From Dasypus novemcinctus (taxonomy: Eukaryota; Chordata; Mammalia; Cingulata; Dasypodidae): a stretch of DNA of 64,000 nucleotides. Below are positions 44,674 through 55,744 of the stretch, piece by piece. Position 1 is the stretch's first letter. Each line of letters opens with the position of its first letter. The stretch covers positions 29,812,200 through 29,876,199 of the forward strand of contig NC_080704.1 in NCBI RefSeq assembly GCF_030445035.2, given 5' to 3'. The notes beneath the pieces were generated by a model. It searched no databases and was not told where the DNA came from. It worked only from the letters and a program-made list of their open reading frames with translations. A program made the translations under genes and the position numbers.

Positions 44674-45060
44674 TGTTGTAGAAGTTGAGAGAGGTTCAAT
44701 TATTTGCGTATAGAAAGGCCAGGACTCAGGAATGATTTTGAGAAGGAAAAATGGTTTACTGACAGCAAGGCCAGCTCGGGAGCTTTCTATTTCAAACCTG
44801 AGCCTTTTATACAGAGTGGGGAGTCAAATGGTGCTTTTATCAAAGAAAACTACTTTCTTTGTTAGTCAGGTCTTTGCCTGAGTACCAGATAGGCTTTGAA
44901 TTAACATATCGCCCACATTTCAGGTGAGCTTGAATTAGCATCTTGCCCACATTCTGTCTGGATGCAACCTTGAATACACATTCAGTCTTACATCCTTTCT
45001 GAACATTCAAAGTCCATATCACTTAACTGGATTTCTTGAGACTAGGCACACTTGGATACA
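44674..45060 (-). mobile_element. Possible ERV LTR, antisense
   Basis: On the minus strand: TGTATCCAAGTGTGCC start, TATA-like CTGTATAAAAGGCTCAGG (about 44815-44798), poly(A)-like CAGTAAACC, and an ACAACA end at 44674. Ends are guessed and no TSD was found. Confidence 0.4.
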
Positions 45061-45539
45061 GAATTAGATGATTTTGAATTTATGTACAGGCTATATTATA
45101 TCTCCCATTCGAGGCCAAGTCCAAGTTCCCTTAAGTTTCGGCATCACCACCATCAGAGTGTCCCTGGACTGACTGGTATGATATAGAGTTTGCATTGCTA
45201 AATGGCCTCCCGGTACTGGAGTCGTTGCCATGGTCACCAAGGGTAGAACTGCAGCCTTTCACTGTCCCACACCCACAAGTCAGGACAGACAGTTTAGGTT
45301 ATCTCCGAAGAGACAAAGGGCCTCCCACCCATAGCCCACATCAATATAGGCATCTAGTCTGCTGATAGTATTTTTATTCAGAAAACAATAAGCTTTTAGT
45401 TTTTCCAAGAAAATGATTTCAAAGTACATTATAGTGGAGTTTGTTTCCCCCTTACTTTCCTTTAACTTTGACCCATGGGTGAAAATCATGAGCTTAAACA
45501 TTATTAAAAAAATTTTTTTAAATTTTTTTAAAGAAAGGC
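45061..45539. other. Unassigned sequence
   Basis: Could be leader sequence of the possible antisense LTR, since pyrimidine/purine composition changes gradually. No coding frame. Confidence 0.35.
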
Positions 45540-46640
45540 TTACCAGCCAAATAACAGTTTGTTTCTGACTTGTGTTTTTCTAAATCTGTTGGATCATTGG
45601 AAAACAACAATTGTTTTTCAGTGTTAATGATCTTAACATTTATTGGGGAGGAAATTGTATCTTAAAATAATGAGGTCAAATGACTCTTTAATTAAGAGGA
45701 AGCATGTTAGATTTTTTTTTTTCCTTTAAAAGAAGAAATCTTCCTTTTGGTGAGCTGATGGCTACATTATGTTCTTTTTTGCAGCCTCCTGTGACTACTG
45801 ATTTATATCAAAGCTTTGCTGACAATTCAGCATTTTCAGTCTGTTCTTTGGACTGAGTGGAAATGTCAGGCAGTTTAGTTTAGAATATTCGCTATAAGGC
45901 ATAGGAGATGGTTTTATTTAGGCTGAAAAGACCTGCAAATTAGTATTATTCTGGGACTTTTCTAGAATGCCACCTTTCATTTAAAATCCACAAACTTAAA
46001 TCTTATGACAAGATTTGAAACCTTTAATGGAAGAGGCAATAATTTATTGTTTTTGGGATGTATGTATCTTCAACTGCAGTGTTAATTGCTTTGAACTGGT
46101 AGGTGATTTGCTGGCCTGGGTGGGAGATATTTATCCTTTCTTAAATTAATACTAAGGTATTTTACAGACTCCTGCTTTATGTTTTTAATTGGGTAGGGCA
46201 TTTGAAAGCTTCTTAATAAATCTTAGTTGTCTGGATGACAGAAGAAACATCCAATTCGATGTAATAAAGAATATGTTTATGTAGCAATGAATCTGCATTT
46301 TAAATATTCTCTAATATTATGGCACTGTAAAGGAGAATGTAATGCTGCTGGAAAATACCATGTATGATACAGTGAATCTATGAAAATGAGTTTGAGACTA
46401 AATTATCTAAAATCAACTATAAGCTACTCATTCTTAAATATATTATTTTAGATAGATACACATATTCCTTAAATTGTGCTTAGATATTCAATGTGATTAG
46501 TAAAACATTTTTCTTATATGTTGAAAAATAGACTTTAATTCATTAATAGCCAAAATATTTATACATTCTGAATTTGCTTGGGTCCCACCAACAATATTTG
46601 ATTATATTTTAAATGTTTGGAGTAAATTACTTAGAAGCCA
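45540..46640. promoter_or_regulatory. Candidate conserved non-coding element
   Basis: A 1.1-kb repeat-free AT-rich block amid dense repeats. It contains the palindromic SOX-type site AACAATTGTT (45606-45615), homeodomain-type TTTAATTAAGAG (about 45686), and TATTTATCCTTTC (about 46126). Such composition is common in developmental enhancers. The function is inference from motif content and repeat absence only. Confidence 0.35.
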
Positions 46641-46689
46641 TATTTTTGATGGAACAAATTAGGGAAAAAAACAGAATATAAATAAGAAA

Positions 46690-47300
46690 ATATAAATAAC
46701 TTATCCCATTATTACCCAGAAAAAACTTATATTAATATTTTGGCATATTTCCTTCTAATATTTTAATGCTAATATATACACATTCACAAAATTGGTGTCA
46801 TATTCCAAACATTCACAAAGAAATTTGTGTGCATGCACATATACACAAAGAATTATTTAAAAATCTATTTTCCCACTTAAAATTATATCATTAACATTTT
46901 TCCATATCACTAAATAACCTAGTGCCTTACAATCCAAAAGAATGGAAATACATTATAGGTTACTTACTCACCAATTACACATCTGCATTGCCTTCAATTT
47001 CCACAATTATAAAGAAACATCTCTGTATTTAAATATTTTTCCACATCCATACTTTCTTAGATAAATTTATAAAAGTAGAATGAAGAGTAGAATGGTAGAT
47101 ATTTTCTTGGCTCCTGATATGTATTTCCACATCGTTTTCTAGAATTGGTATCAATGCAAGAATCAGGCAGCAGTAAACAAGGATGCAGCTTCACCATAAC
47201 TTTGGTATCACTAAAGGGCATCACCGTTTTCATTTGATCCTTGTCAGTTTCATAAGGTATGGAAGAATTTTTAATGATTTTGCTTTTTAGATTATTAGCA
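46690..47300 (-). mobile_element. Old L1M fragment
   Basis: CCATTATTACCCAGAAAAAA, TTTTGGCATATTTCCTTCTA, ATTAACATTTTTCCATATCA and TCTAGAATTGGTATCAATGC follow an antisense L1M 3'-end/ORF2 tail pattern. Confidence 0.6.
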
Positions 47301-47658
47301 ATGGAAATTCTTCATCTGTGTATTGGCAATTTGCACTTATACTTTTTATGAATGAGCTATGTTGATTTTCATGATTAATATTTTTGCGTTTTTGCCCATC
47401 ATGTATTAATCATTGTTTCATGCACTGTAGGATGTTTAACAGCAAAAACCTTGGCCTCTACCTACTAGGTGCTAATGACACCCCTATGTTGTAATAATCA
47501 AAAATAGCTCTAGACTGCTAAATGTCCTCTGAGTTGGCAGAATCAAGAACACTGATATAGGGGTATGGAAACATATACTGCATTTATCCATAAAAGCATT
47601 ATTTATTCCATAATAGTTTAAATGACCTACTAAATGCAAGAGATTTGGACACACTTTA

Positions 47659-47768
47659 TTTTACTTACTAATTTTTAATTAACTTTTTTAATAGAAGGTA
47701 CCAGATGTTGAACCCGGGACCTCATACATGTGAAGCAGGCGCTCAGCCACTAAGGTACATGGTTCCTC
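47659..47768 (-). mobile_element. Short tRNA-only SINE with perfect TSD
   Basis: TSD TGGACACACTTTA, 13 bp, at 47646-47658 and 47769-47781. The minus strand reads GAGGAACCATGTACCTTAGT, then B-box-like GGGTTCAACATC and a T/A-rich end. Total about 110 bp. Confidence 0.88.
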
Positions 47769-47781
47769 TGGACACACTTTA

Positions 47782-48269
47782 GAATATACTTTGTTGCAAC
47801 TTATAAGGAATTAATTATATTTACTCATTCGCTCGCAAGCCAATGCATTTTTGTTATTTGTTAAATTAAGGCATCTTGTTTTTTCACATAACTTGTGCTA
47901 AATAGCAGACTATTAATTTTTTTAGACTATTAATTTTTAATCAAAACTGTGAATACCAATAAAATCTAATAATTTGATAATACCTGTTTTGTATTAGCTG
48001 GCTTAGTAACACTTAGAGCCTTATTAATAATATAATTTAACAGCTTTTCAGAAATCAAACATTATATTGTTGTATGTCTGTGTTTTAGAGAAAGAGAAAC
48101 CTTTTCATTAAGATAGTCTCATCTACATGAAAAACATCTCCAGTGAAGTGTAGGACAAGATAGAAGTTTTCAGTTTTTCAAATGAAGACACTGATGTGCA
48201 GAGGCGTAAAATGAAATATGAGGACTCAGTAGCAGAAATTTGAATGAAGACAAAATGGTGTATATTCTT
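47782..48269. other. Unassigned AT-rich sequence
   Basis: No gene or repeat recognised. Confidence 0.4.
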
Positions 48270-48712
48270 CCCATTAAGAAGTGGGGTCTCTGCCTCCTCC
48301 TCTTGAATCTAGGCTATGCTTTAAGCTGTGAAATTATGCCAGTTCCAGACCTAACCTTTAAGAGGACTGCAATTTATGCTTCCTCCCTCTTGGAGCCCTA
48401 AGATGCCGTGTAAGATGTTTGACCATCCTGAGGTTGCCATGCTGTGAGGTCCATGCTAGCTATGTGGAGACACCATGGAGGATGGTTTGAGAAAGAGAAA
48501 AATCCTTGGGCAACCCTCAATTGATTGAACTCCCAGCTGCTTAGGTCATCCCAGCTGTGAGTTTCCAGACATCATGGAGTCGAAAGGGGCCATCATTGCT
48601 ATGTCTTGTCTGAATTCTTAATCCAGAGAACCATGAGATAAAATAATATTAACTTGTTTTTGGTCACTAAGTTTTGGGGTAGCTTGTCAAATAGTAATAG
48701 CTAACTGGGACA
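48270..48712 (+). mobile_element. MLT1-type MaLR LTR
   Basis: GGGGTCTCTGCCTCCTCCTC, TGAGGTTGCCATGCTGTGAG, CCATGAGATAAAATAATATT and GGTCACTAAGTTTTGGGGTA followed by AATAGCTAACTGGGA match an MLT1 LTR from its middle to its end. Confidence 0.78.
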
Positions 48713-48829
48713 ACTTGGAAAAAAAAGAACTTAGACCTCTATTCTACACTGTAGTCCAAAATAAGTTCCAACTGAATTTAAATATATAACAGCAAAACAA
48801 ATTTTAAGTTAGAATAAAGCCAAGAAGAC

Positions 48830-49980
48830 TGATGATTTTTTGGTAACAAGAGGTTGTACAATAGCTATTTTCATATATTATTTGTGGGGATGTGAACTGC
48901 TGCAATATTTTGGAAAGTAATATCTATTAAAACGATCAATTCTAAAAATTTATGTAAATCAAGTCACTGATACATAAGAATCTCTATCAAAGGATGTCTA
49001 TGAAAACATCGTTGGTAATTGTAAAACAAACAAACAAAAGCACCTCAACAACATGGTGAAGTCAATTATGGTGTATCCATATTATAGAATGTTATGAAGC
49101 TAACAATAATAAAAATAATAAAAGTTAGATGTATGCTTACTGACCTGGAAGGACCTCAAAAAAATAATTTAAAAGAAAAAAAATAGCTTCAAACTTTGGA
49201 AAACAGTTTGGCTATTTCTTATAAAAACTAAACATGCAATTACCATACAATCTAGTAATTGTAGACTTGAGTGTTTGTCCCAGGAAATGAATTCTTATAT
49301 TCAGACAACAACTTGTACAGAAGTATTCATAGCACCTTTGTTTGTGATAGTGGCCAAGTGGAAATAACCCAGATGTCTTTTAATGGGTGAATGGATAAAC
49401 AAACTGTGGTATATTCATACCATGGAATATTAGCAATAAAAAGGAAAAATTATTGATACCTGTAACAATTGGGATGAATCTACAAAGAATTATGCTGAGT
49501 GAAAATAAGACAATCCCAGAAGATTATATATTCTATGCTTCTATTTGCAAAACAATTTTGAAGTAACTACATTATAGAAATAGGAAACAGATTAGTGGTT
49601 GCAAGAGGTTAGTGATGAGGGAAAGAGATGGAAGCGAGCAGTGTGGGAGAAAGGGGGTGTGGTTATAAAAGGGCAACACTGATCCTTTTGGTAATGGAAC
49701 AGCTCTGTATCTCAACTGTGGTGGTGGTTACTCAAATGTCCATATGTGATAAAATTGTAATGAACAAAGTACACACACACACAAAGGAGTACAAGTAAAA
49801 CTGATAAAATCTGAATAAGATCAATGGACTGTGTCAATGTCAGTATCCTGATTGTGATATGACACTATCATTGTGAAAGCAGTTACCATTAGGAGAATGG
49901 CAGTTCTCCAGTTCTTACAACTGCGTGGGAATCTACATTTATCTCAATAAAATTGAAATATCAATCAAACTCTAAAAACA
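48830..49980 (+). mobile_element. Old L1M fragments (ORF2 end and 3' UTR)
   Basis: Two adjoining sense pieces. 48830-49175 contains GTATCCATATTATAGAATGT. 49180-49980 contains GGCTATTTCTTATAAAAACT, GGTGAATGGATAAACAAACT, CATACCATGGAATATTAGCA, and the 3'-UTR end TCTCAACTGTGGTGGTGGTT. The overlap of content suggests two separate insertions. Confidence 0.75.
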
Positions 49981-49984
49981 CTAC

Positions 49985-50864
49985 AATACAGTGAAAATAT
50001 TTTATTGTTTCTTGACTGTCCCTATACCTATTCCACAGAAAACCAGCCTATAACAAGACACCAAAGCTCAAGTCACAGACCATTGGGTATTCCTGGTGAT
50101 TTTCAGTGAGTGACTCTGGGAAGGTCTAATGTTAGCTCCATTGTGTAAGCAACTTTTGTTTTAATTTATACTTGGATGCGGGCATGCAGGAGGTTTTACA
50201 CCTGATGCTAGGGTCAACCAGACATTTATAAGGGCTAATTTATGTTGTCAAATTAATTAGGCCACCATACTGACTGAATCAACCAAATGGTAGAGTTAAT
50301 AAAGATTATCTAGTTGACCTATATAGACAGTGATTAAAAATCTTATAACTGCAAGTGAATCTGAACTGATGAAAACCATTTATCTAATTTACTAATGTAT
50401 TTGTCCAGAAGTGTTTTGGTTCTGATAAATTCATTTATAGCTTACTTCTTGACTGCAGACTATTTAGACTCTGTACAACAATTGTAATGTAAGATACATG
50501 TTAAAATGACATGGAAATCATTATTCGTAATTTGACCAATTCTTGAATAACAATGTCACCCTTTTTCAAATAACAAATATTGTTAAATTATAGGAAATGT
50601 GAGCAGGAAAATGAGTAAAATTATACATTAAAAGATACCATGCACTAGGCTAGAATCTGAAGACCCTATTTCTTGTCCTGAATTTCTTCCTTATTAGCTC
50701 TACCAAGGAGTAAAAGGATGAGTGACTCATTTAACTTTGTACTTACTAAGTGTCCTTAGGTACACTCAGAGTTCCTAAGTAATTCTGAGTCACTTATTGT
50801 GACTCAGTGTTCTTCCTAATGAAATAAATAAATTTCTTAGAAAAATTGTGTCTTGCTTTAGGTT
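49985..50864. other. Unassigned sequence with AP-1 site cluster
   Basis: No gene. Contains the AP-1-like cluster at 50723-50806 listed separately. A weak MIR-like patch (GGCTAGAATCTGAAGACC, about 50649) is too short to call. Confidence 0.4.
50723..50806. promoter_or_regulatory. Cluster of three AP-1-type motifs
   Basis: TGACTCA at 50723-50729, TGAGTCA at 50786-50792 and TGACTCA at 50800-50806. The last two form a perfect inverted repeat (CTGAGTCA / TGACTCAG, 7-nt spacer). Binding is not shown by sequence alone. Confidence 0.45.
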
Positions 50865-51235
50865 TCTAGCAAAACAGAGATGGAAACAAGGACTTGGTAT
50901 AGGGAATATATTTGGAGCATAATCGCAAGAAAGAGGAGTGAGGGAGTAGAGAGAGGTGAGAGAAGGAGAGAGAACAAGTTAATATAAGGGTGAGTAATTG
51001 TGGGCAATTAGGCCTCATTTATGTCAAAATCCCCTGAGAAGCATCCCAACTTTTCCCCTCAGTAGGTGGAAGTCAGGGCTGTCTCTCTATTGCTTCTATC
51101 CTACAACTGGTGAAGGTTGTTCATCAACTCTGCGCTAGCAGACTGCCCTTGATCACAGGCATTTGGGACATGGCAAAAGGCCCTGATGCATATATCAGAA
51201 ACATGGCCATTCATGTAGGATGTTATCTAAAGAAA
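50865..51235 (-). mobile_element. Possible LTR-like fragment
   Basis: TTCTAGCAAAACAGAGATGG, GAATATATTTGGAGCATAAT, CTCAGTAGGTGGAAGTCAGG and GGTGAAGGTTGTTCATCAAC look like a decayed antisense LTR. The family is not named. Confidence 0.4.
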
Positions 51236-51539
51236 GGAAGAATGTGAAATAAAATCTTATCTTTATCTTATTCTTAACTGACCTAATGACAAAATTGTTC
51301 AAAGTAATAATAGTGTCAATATATTAGGTGACACGATCATATGGCTAAGTAAAATGAAAGTAATGCTATAAAGGATAGGAGGGAAGGATTGGGCCTACTT
51401 TGTTATGAGGTACCTACACTACCATGGAGTTATATAGAGTTGACAGTGGATTTAGATTAATTGTAAATTTATATTACAAACTCAAGGGAATTCACTAAGA
51501 TATTAAAAAGAAGTATACTTAATATGCTGAGAGAGGAGA

Positions 51540-53200
51540 GGAAACAGAATCACACAATGCTAAATTAAAACTAGAGAAAGCAAAATAAGGGGATAATAAA
51601 GAAAAAGTAAAATAAATCAGTAACATTTACAAATATGATAGTTATTAATGAAACAATATCAATAATCACTTTAAATGTGAATGGGCCAAATATACCAAAT
51701 AATTACAGTGACCATTGGAGTGGATTTTTTAATAAAGGCCCAACTATATAGCTATCTATTGTCAACAATAAACTCACTTTAAATATAAAGACACAGATAA
51801 CAAGTAAAAGGATGGAGGAAGGTATACCATGTTAACACTAATCAAAAGAGATGTAGTAGCTATATTAATTTTTGGTAGAGCAGACTATAGCACAAGGAAA
51901 ATTTTTGGGGATAAGCAGGGGCATTACATAATGATTAAGGGATTAATTCTCTAAGAAGTCATTGCAGTCCTTAACTTTTATGCACTTAGAAACAGAACAT
52001 CAAAATAGATGAGACAAAAACATAGAATTGCAAGAAGAAATGGAAAAATCTACTCTTATTGTTGGAGAGTTTTATTCATAATCACCAAAAAACTGGAAGC
52101 AATCAAGATGTGTTTTAGTAGGTGAATGGATTCAGAAATTGTGGTACATCCTTATATAATGGAATATTATCAACAATAAAAATGAATGATGGAAGCGGTT
52201 GTGGCTCAATCAGTTGGGCTCCTTTCTACCATATGGGAGGCTGTGGGTTCATGTCCTGGGGCCTCCTTGTGCAGGCAGGCTCTCCCGGGGAGCCCAGTGG
52301 CCCACCGGCATGGTGGTGGGGTGCCGCCAGCCCGCCAGCGCCGCGGAGAGCCGACTCAGCAAGGTGACACAACAAAAAGGAAGACAAGCAAAAAATACAG
52401 ATGAGCATGCAGCAAACGGACACAGAGAGCAGAGAGCAGAGAGCAAGCAAGCCGTGGGGGGGAGGGGAAGTAAAATAAATAAATACAGACACAGAAGAAT
52501 GCACAGTGGACACGGAGAGCAGACAGCATGCAAAAAGCCGCGGGGGGGGGGGGTGAGGGATAAAAAATAACTAAAAAATTAAAAATAAAAAAAATAATAA
52601 ATAAATGAGCTATCTGGCCATGAAGGACATGGGGGAATCTTAAATGCATATTGCTAGGTGAAAGGCAACAGTCTGAAGAGGCTACACGTTGCATGATTCC
52701 AAACAGTGACATCCTGGAAATGGCAAAACTACAGAGACAGTAAAAGGATCAGTGGTTGGCAGTGATTTGAGGGAAGAGAAAATATGAACAGGCAGAGCAC
52801 AGGGAATTTTTAGGGTGGCAAAACTATTTGTATGATACTGTAATAGTGGATATATATCATTATGCATTTGACAAAATCCAAAGAACTGTATAAAACAGTT
52901 AGCTTTCATGTAAACTATGGACTTTAATTATGTATCAACATTGGTTCATTAATTGTAACAAATGTACCTCACTAGTGGAAGATAATAATAATAGGAGATA
53001 CTGTGGCAGGGAGGGCAAGATAATAGGAACTCATTGTACTAACAGCTCAATTTTTCTGTATATCTAAAACTTCTAAAAATGAAGTCTATTGATGAAAAAA
53101 TGAAAAGTCATTGAACTGTATACATATGATTTGTGCATTTAACTGTATGTAATTTGTGCCTCAAGCTGCTGTAAAATAATATAAGAATCAAATAAAAATA
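51540..53200 (+). mobile_element. Old L1M with internal loss
   Basis: 51640-52060 resembles the sense ORF2 endonuclease start (AATCACTTTAAATGTGAATG, CTATAGCACAAGGAAAATTT). 52070-52190 jumps to the ORF2 C-terminus (GAATGGATTCAGAAATTGTG). After the SINE, 52600-53095 is the 3' end (GATTCCAAACAGTGACATCC, CAGTGGTTGGCAGTGATTTG, CTCAATTTTTCTGTATATCT), and 53095-53200 is another 3'-UTR tail. Stops occur in all frames. Confidence 0.75.
52193..52598 (+). mobile_element. DAS-type SINE with duplicated tail
   Basis: The head GGAAGCGGTTGTGGCTCAAT is followed by B-box-like GGGTTCATGTCC and a G+C-rich middle. The tail is present twice (CACAGAGAGCAGAGAGCAGA near 52420, and GACACGGAGAGCAGACAGCA near 52510). 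A run of 12 G lies at 52542-52553. It sits inside the L1M 3' region, which continues at AATGAGCTATCTGGCCATGA. Confidence 0.88.
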
Positions 53201-53495
53201 CAAAAGTGTACAAACAAAACATTTTGATTGAAACCCCTTTGGGAAAAGAGGAAATGGAGTGAGCTTAATATTGAAAAAAGTTGGGGTCCTAAAATGTAGA
53301 ATCATCATTTGGATGATTAACTAAAGTCTAAAAAGCCCCAGATACTGAACCAGAAAGTTCAGTGTGTGCATGTTGTAGCATCACATTTTTGCGATTATTT
53401 AAGTTATTATTCAAGAAAGATATGCCAAATATTATCAGGCTATTACGTGTTATCATATAATATAAAGAATGCCCACTAAGCCCTGTACATTTATA
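53201..53495. other. Unassigned AT-rich sequence
   Basis: No gene or repeat recognised. Confidence 0.4.
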
Positions 53496-53500
53496 GATGG

Positions 53501-53960
53501 TGTTTTAGTTCCCCAGTTGCTAAAACAAATACCAGACAATGGGGTTGACATAAACAATGGGAATTTATTGGCTCATGGCTTTGAGACTAGGAGAAATCCA
53601 AAATGAAGGCATCAACAAGATGATGCTTTCTCCCTGAAGACTGTGGCATTCTGGGACTGACTGCTGGTTAATCTTGGCCCTTAGCTTTTCTGTCACATGG
53701 CAATGCACATGGTGGCGTTATCTCCTCTCTCTTAGGGTTCCACTGACTTCCAGTTTCTGTGACTTCCCTTCCTATGTCCAATTTCCATTGCTTATAAGAA
53801 CTTCAGCCATATCGGATTAAGGCCCACCCTCATTCAGTTTGGGTGCACCTTAATTAATAATATCTTCAAGAATCCTATTTACAATCGTGTTCCTACCCAT
53901 AGGACCAGGGGTTGGGACCTGAACATGCCTTTTGTGGGGGACATGATTCAGTCCTCAAAA
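53501..53960 (-). mobile_element. MaLR-type solo LTR
   Basis: On the minus strand: TTTTGAGGACTGAATCATGT then CCCCCACAAAAGGCATGTTC, AATAAATTCCC poly(A) signal, end GGGGAACTAAAACA. Imperfect 5-bp TSD GATGG (53496-53500) and GACGG (53961-53965). The word order (GGGTGGGCCTTAATCC, CTTATAAGCAATGG) is MST/MLT1-like. Confidence 0.82.
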
Positions 53961-53979
53961 GACGGTATTTTTTTAGGAT

Positions 53980-54980
53980 GATTTTCTCAAATTTTATTTA
54001 TTGTTTCCTGAAAGTTCTTTTACCCAAAGCTCAGTTGCAAGGGAAAAGTAAACCTATGTCACTTTTTTTTCCATTTCTTAATGTCTGATGCCAGTGCTAG
54101 ATGCAATGGTGACAGGCTTTATGAATACTTTCTTCAGAGCTCAAAGTGTTAGCTAATCCACTGGGCTATGCTATTCCTTGGATTTCCTTTTGAAGGAAGA
54201 GATTAAACAAAACTACTGCTTTAATTAAGTGCAGACATAAAAGCAGAATTCAGTGAGCATATGTGTGGTATGCATATGCATGGAATTAAGTAAAAGTTTT
54301 AGCAGAAAATGCAAATAAAGGTGTTTTTTAGGCAGAGAAGCTGAACTTGGGGAATATATCCAAACACCAGCAATTCTAGAAGGTGCTTTCCTAGCTCCCC
54401 TTGGTATAGGACTTTATAAAACTTATATCGTCATGATGCACGGGGATCAGAGTACTTGTTTTCTTTTGCTTTTCGTCAATTCAGCCCAAACGAATGATTT
54501 TGTCCTGACAAGGGTTTCTCTCATAAGGGTCTTAAAAACTTACAATATATGAAGACCAAAGTCTTTAAATAGCTCTGCCTGCTTACATACACAGAAAGGA
54601 GATTATTAGAGTGTTTATATAGATAAAATGACATTTTGAACTTCAATTAAGGTTGTGCCAGCATTTCTTATGTAAAGCTTAATTTTCAGGGATTCATTAT
54701 TCAGCCATAATAATCATCCCCCGTATAAAACTTGGCTCACAAATTAACAAGATGCGAGGGTTTTACATTAATTTTAAAATAAAGCAAATTTGAGTATTTT
54801 TAAAGGAACAGCTGCATTGTGGTTCTCTTAACTTGGCATGTTTTGTCATGCCAAAAAAATTAGTTTTGATATTATTTTTCAGCCTAGTAAATATTGAAAT
54901 GGATTAGATTATCTTTAGTATATGTAATTAACTAACTGTCTTGTGTTTGACCATTTAATTTGTAATAGTATATGTTTCTT
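53980..54980. promoter_or_regulatory. Candidate conserved non-coding element
   Basis: A 1-kb repeat-free block. It contains a perfect POU octamer ATGCAAAT (54309-54316), homeodomain-type TTTAATTAAGTG (about 54220), a TATGCATATGCATGG palindrome-like stretch (about 54271) and ATTCAGCCATAATAATCATC (about 54698). Regulatory function is inference from motif content and lack of repeats. Confidence 0.35.
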
Positions 54981-54990
54981 TGAATTGCAG

Positions 54991-55110
54991 ATAAGGAAGT
55001 GCAGTGGACAATTGTTTATTACCTCAAAAAAATCTATGCTTTGAATATACATGATTCAAAGAACCAGGGATGCTCAATCTAGAGGACAATTGTCTTCCAA
55101 GAACTTTCAG
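54991..55110 (+). other. Candidate splice-bounded exon (weak)
   Basis: A 120-bp segment with an acceptor-like TGTTTCTTTGAATTGCAG upstream and donor-like CTTTCAG|GTAAAA downstream. One frame stays open for 29 codons before a TAG; the other two stop early. If real it would more likely belong to a non-coding transcript. No homology supports it. Confidence 0.2.
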
Positions 55111-55289
55111 GTAAAACAGGGAGTGAACACGCTCTCTATTGACACAATTATGGTGTAAAGCTATGAAAATAAAAGCAGTTAAAGCAACAGAGGGAAGAAA
55201 GTTATTATAATTAAATTTGTCCAGAGAAGACTGCCTTAGTTAGTAGTGAGTTCTGTGCCCTTAATTTTTTTTTCTACAATGATCTAAAA

Positions 55290-55735
55290 CAGGCATTCTT
55301 AACCTCTTTTGTTCCACGGACCCCCCTCACCAATGTGTACCCATAAGAATAATGTTTTTTTGAATTTCAGTTCATGCTCATGGACCCCTTGTTAAGAATT
55401 CCTGGTCTACGTGTGGTGACCTGGCCCATGCGCAGTGCTGATGCACACAGGGAGTGCCGTGCCACGCAGGGGTGTCCCCCGTGTAGGGGAGCGCCACGCG
55501 CAAGGAGCGCACCCCGTAAGGAGAGCCGCCCAGCGCAAAAGAAAGTGCAGCCTGCCCGGAATGGCACCGCCCACACGGAGAGCTGACACAGCAAGATGAC
55601 GCAACAAAAGGAAACACAGATTCCTGTGCTGCTGACAACAACAGAAGCGGCAAATAGACAAAGAGAACAGACAACCAGGGTGGGGGAGAGGGGAGAGAAA
55701 TAAATAAATAATAATAATAAAAAAAAGAACTCCTG
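55290..55735. mobile_element. Non-autonomous hAT-like element interrupted by SINE
   Basis: Terminal inverted repeats CAGGCATTCTTAAC (55290) and GTTAAGAATTCCTG (55391-55404). Flanking 8-mers ATCTAAAA (55282-55289) and GTCTAAAA (55736-55743) form an 8-bp TSD with one mismatch. 8-bp TSDs and CAGG termini are hAT features. Without the SINE it is about 115 bp, and no transposase is present. Confidence 0.75.
55410..55724 (+). mobile_element. Long DAS-type SINE, 5'-truncated
   Basis: TSD AAGAATTCCTGGTCTA (55394-55409) and AAGAACTCCTGGTCTA (55725-55740), one mismatch. It starts in the body (GTGTGGTGACCTGGCCCATG), so the tRNA head with A and B boxes is gone. The GAGAACAGACAACCAGGG tail and AATAATAATAA end are intact. 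Confidence 0.9.
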
Positions 55736-55744
55736 GTCTAAAAG

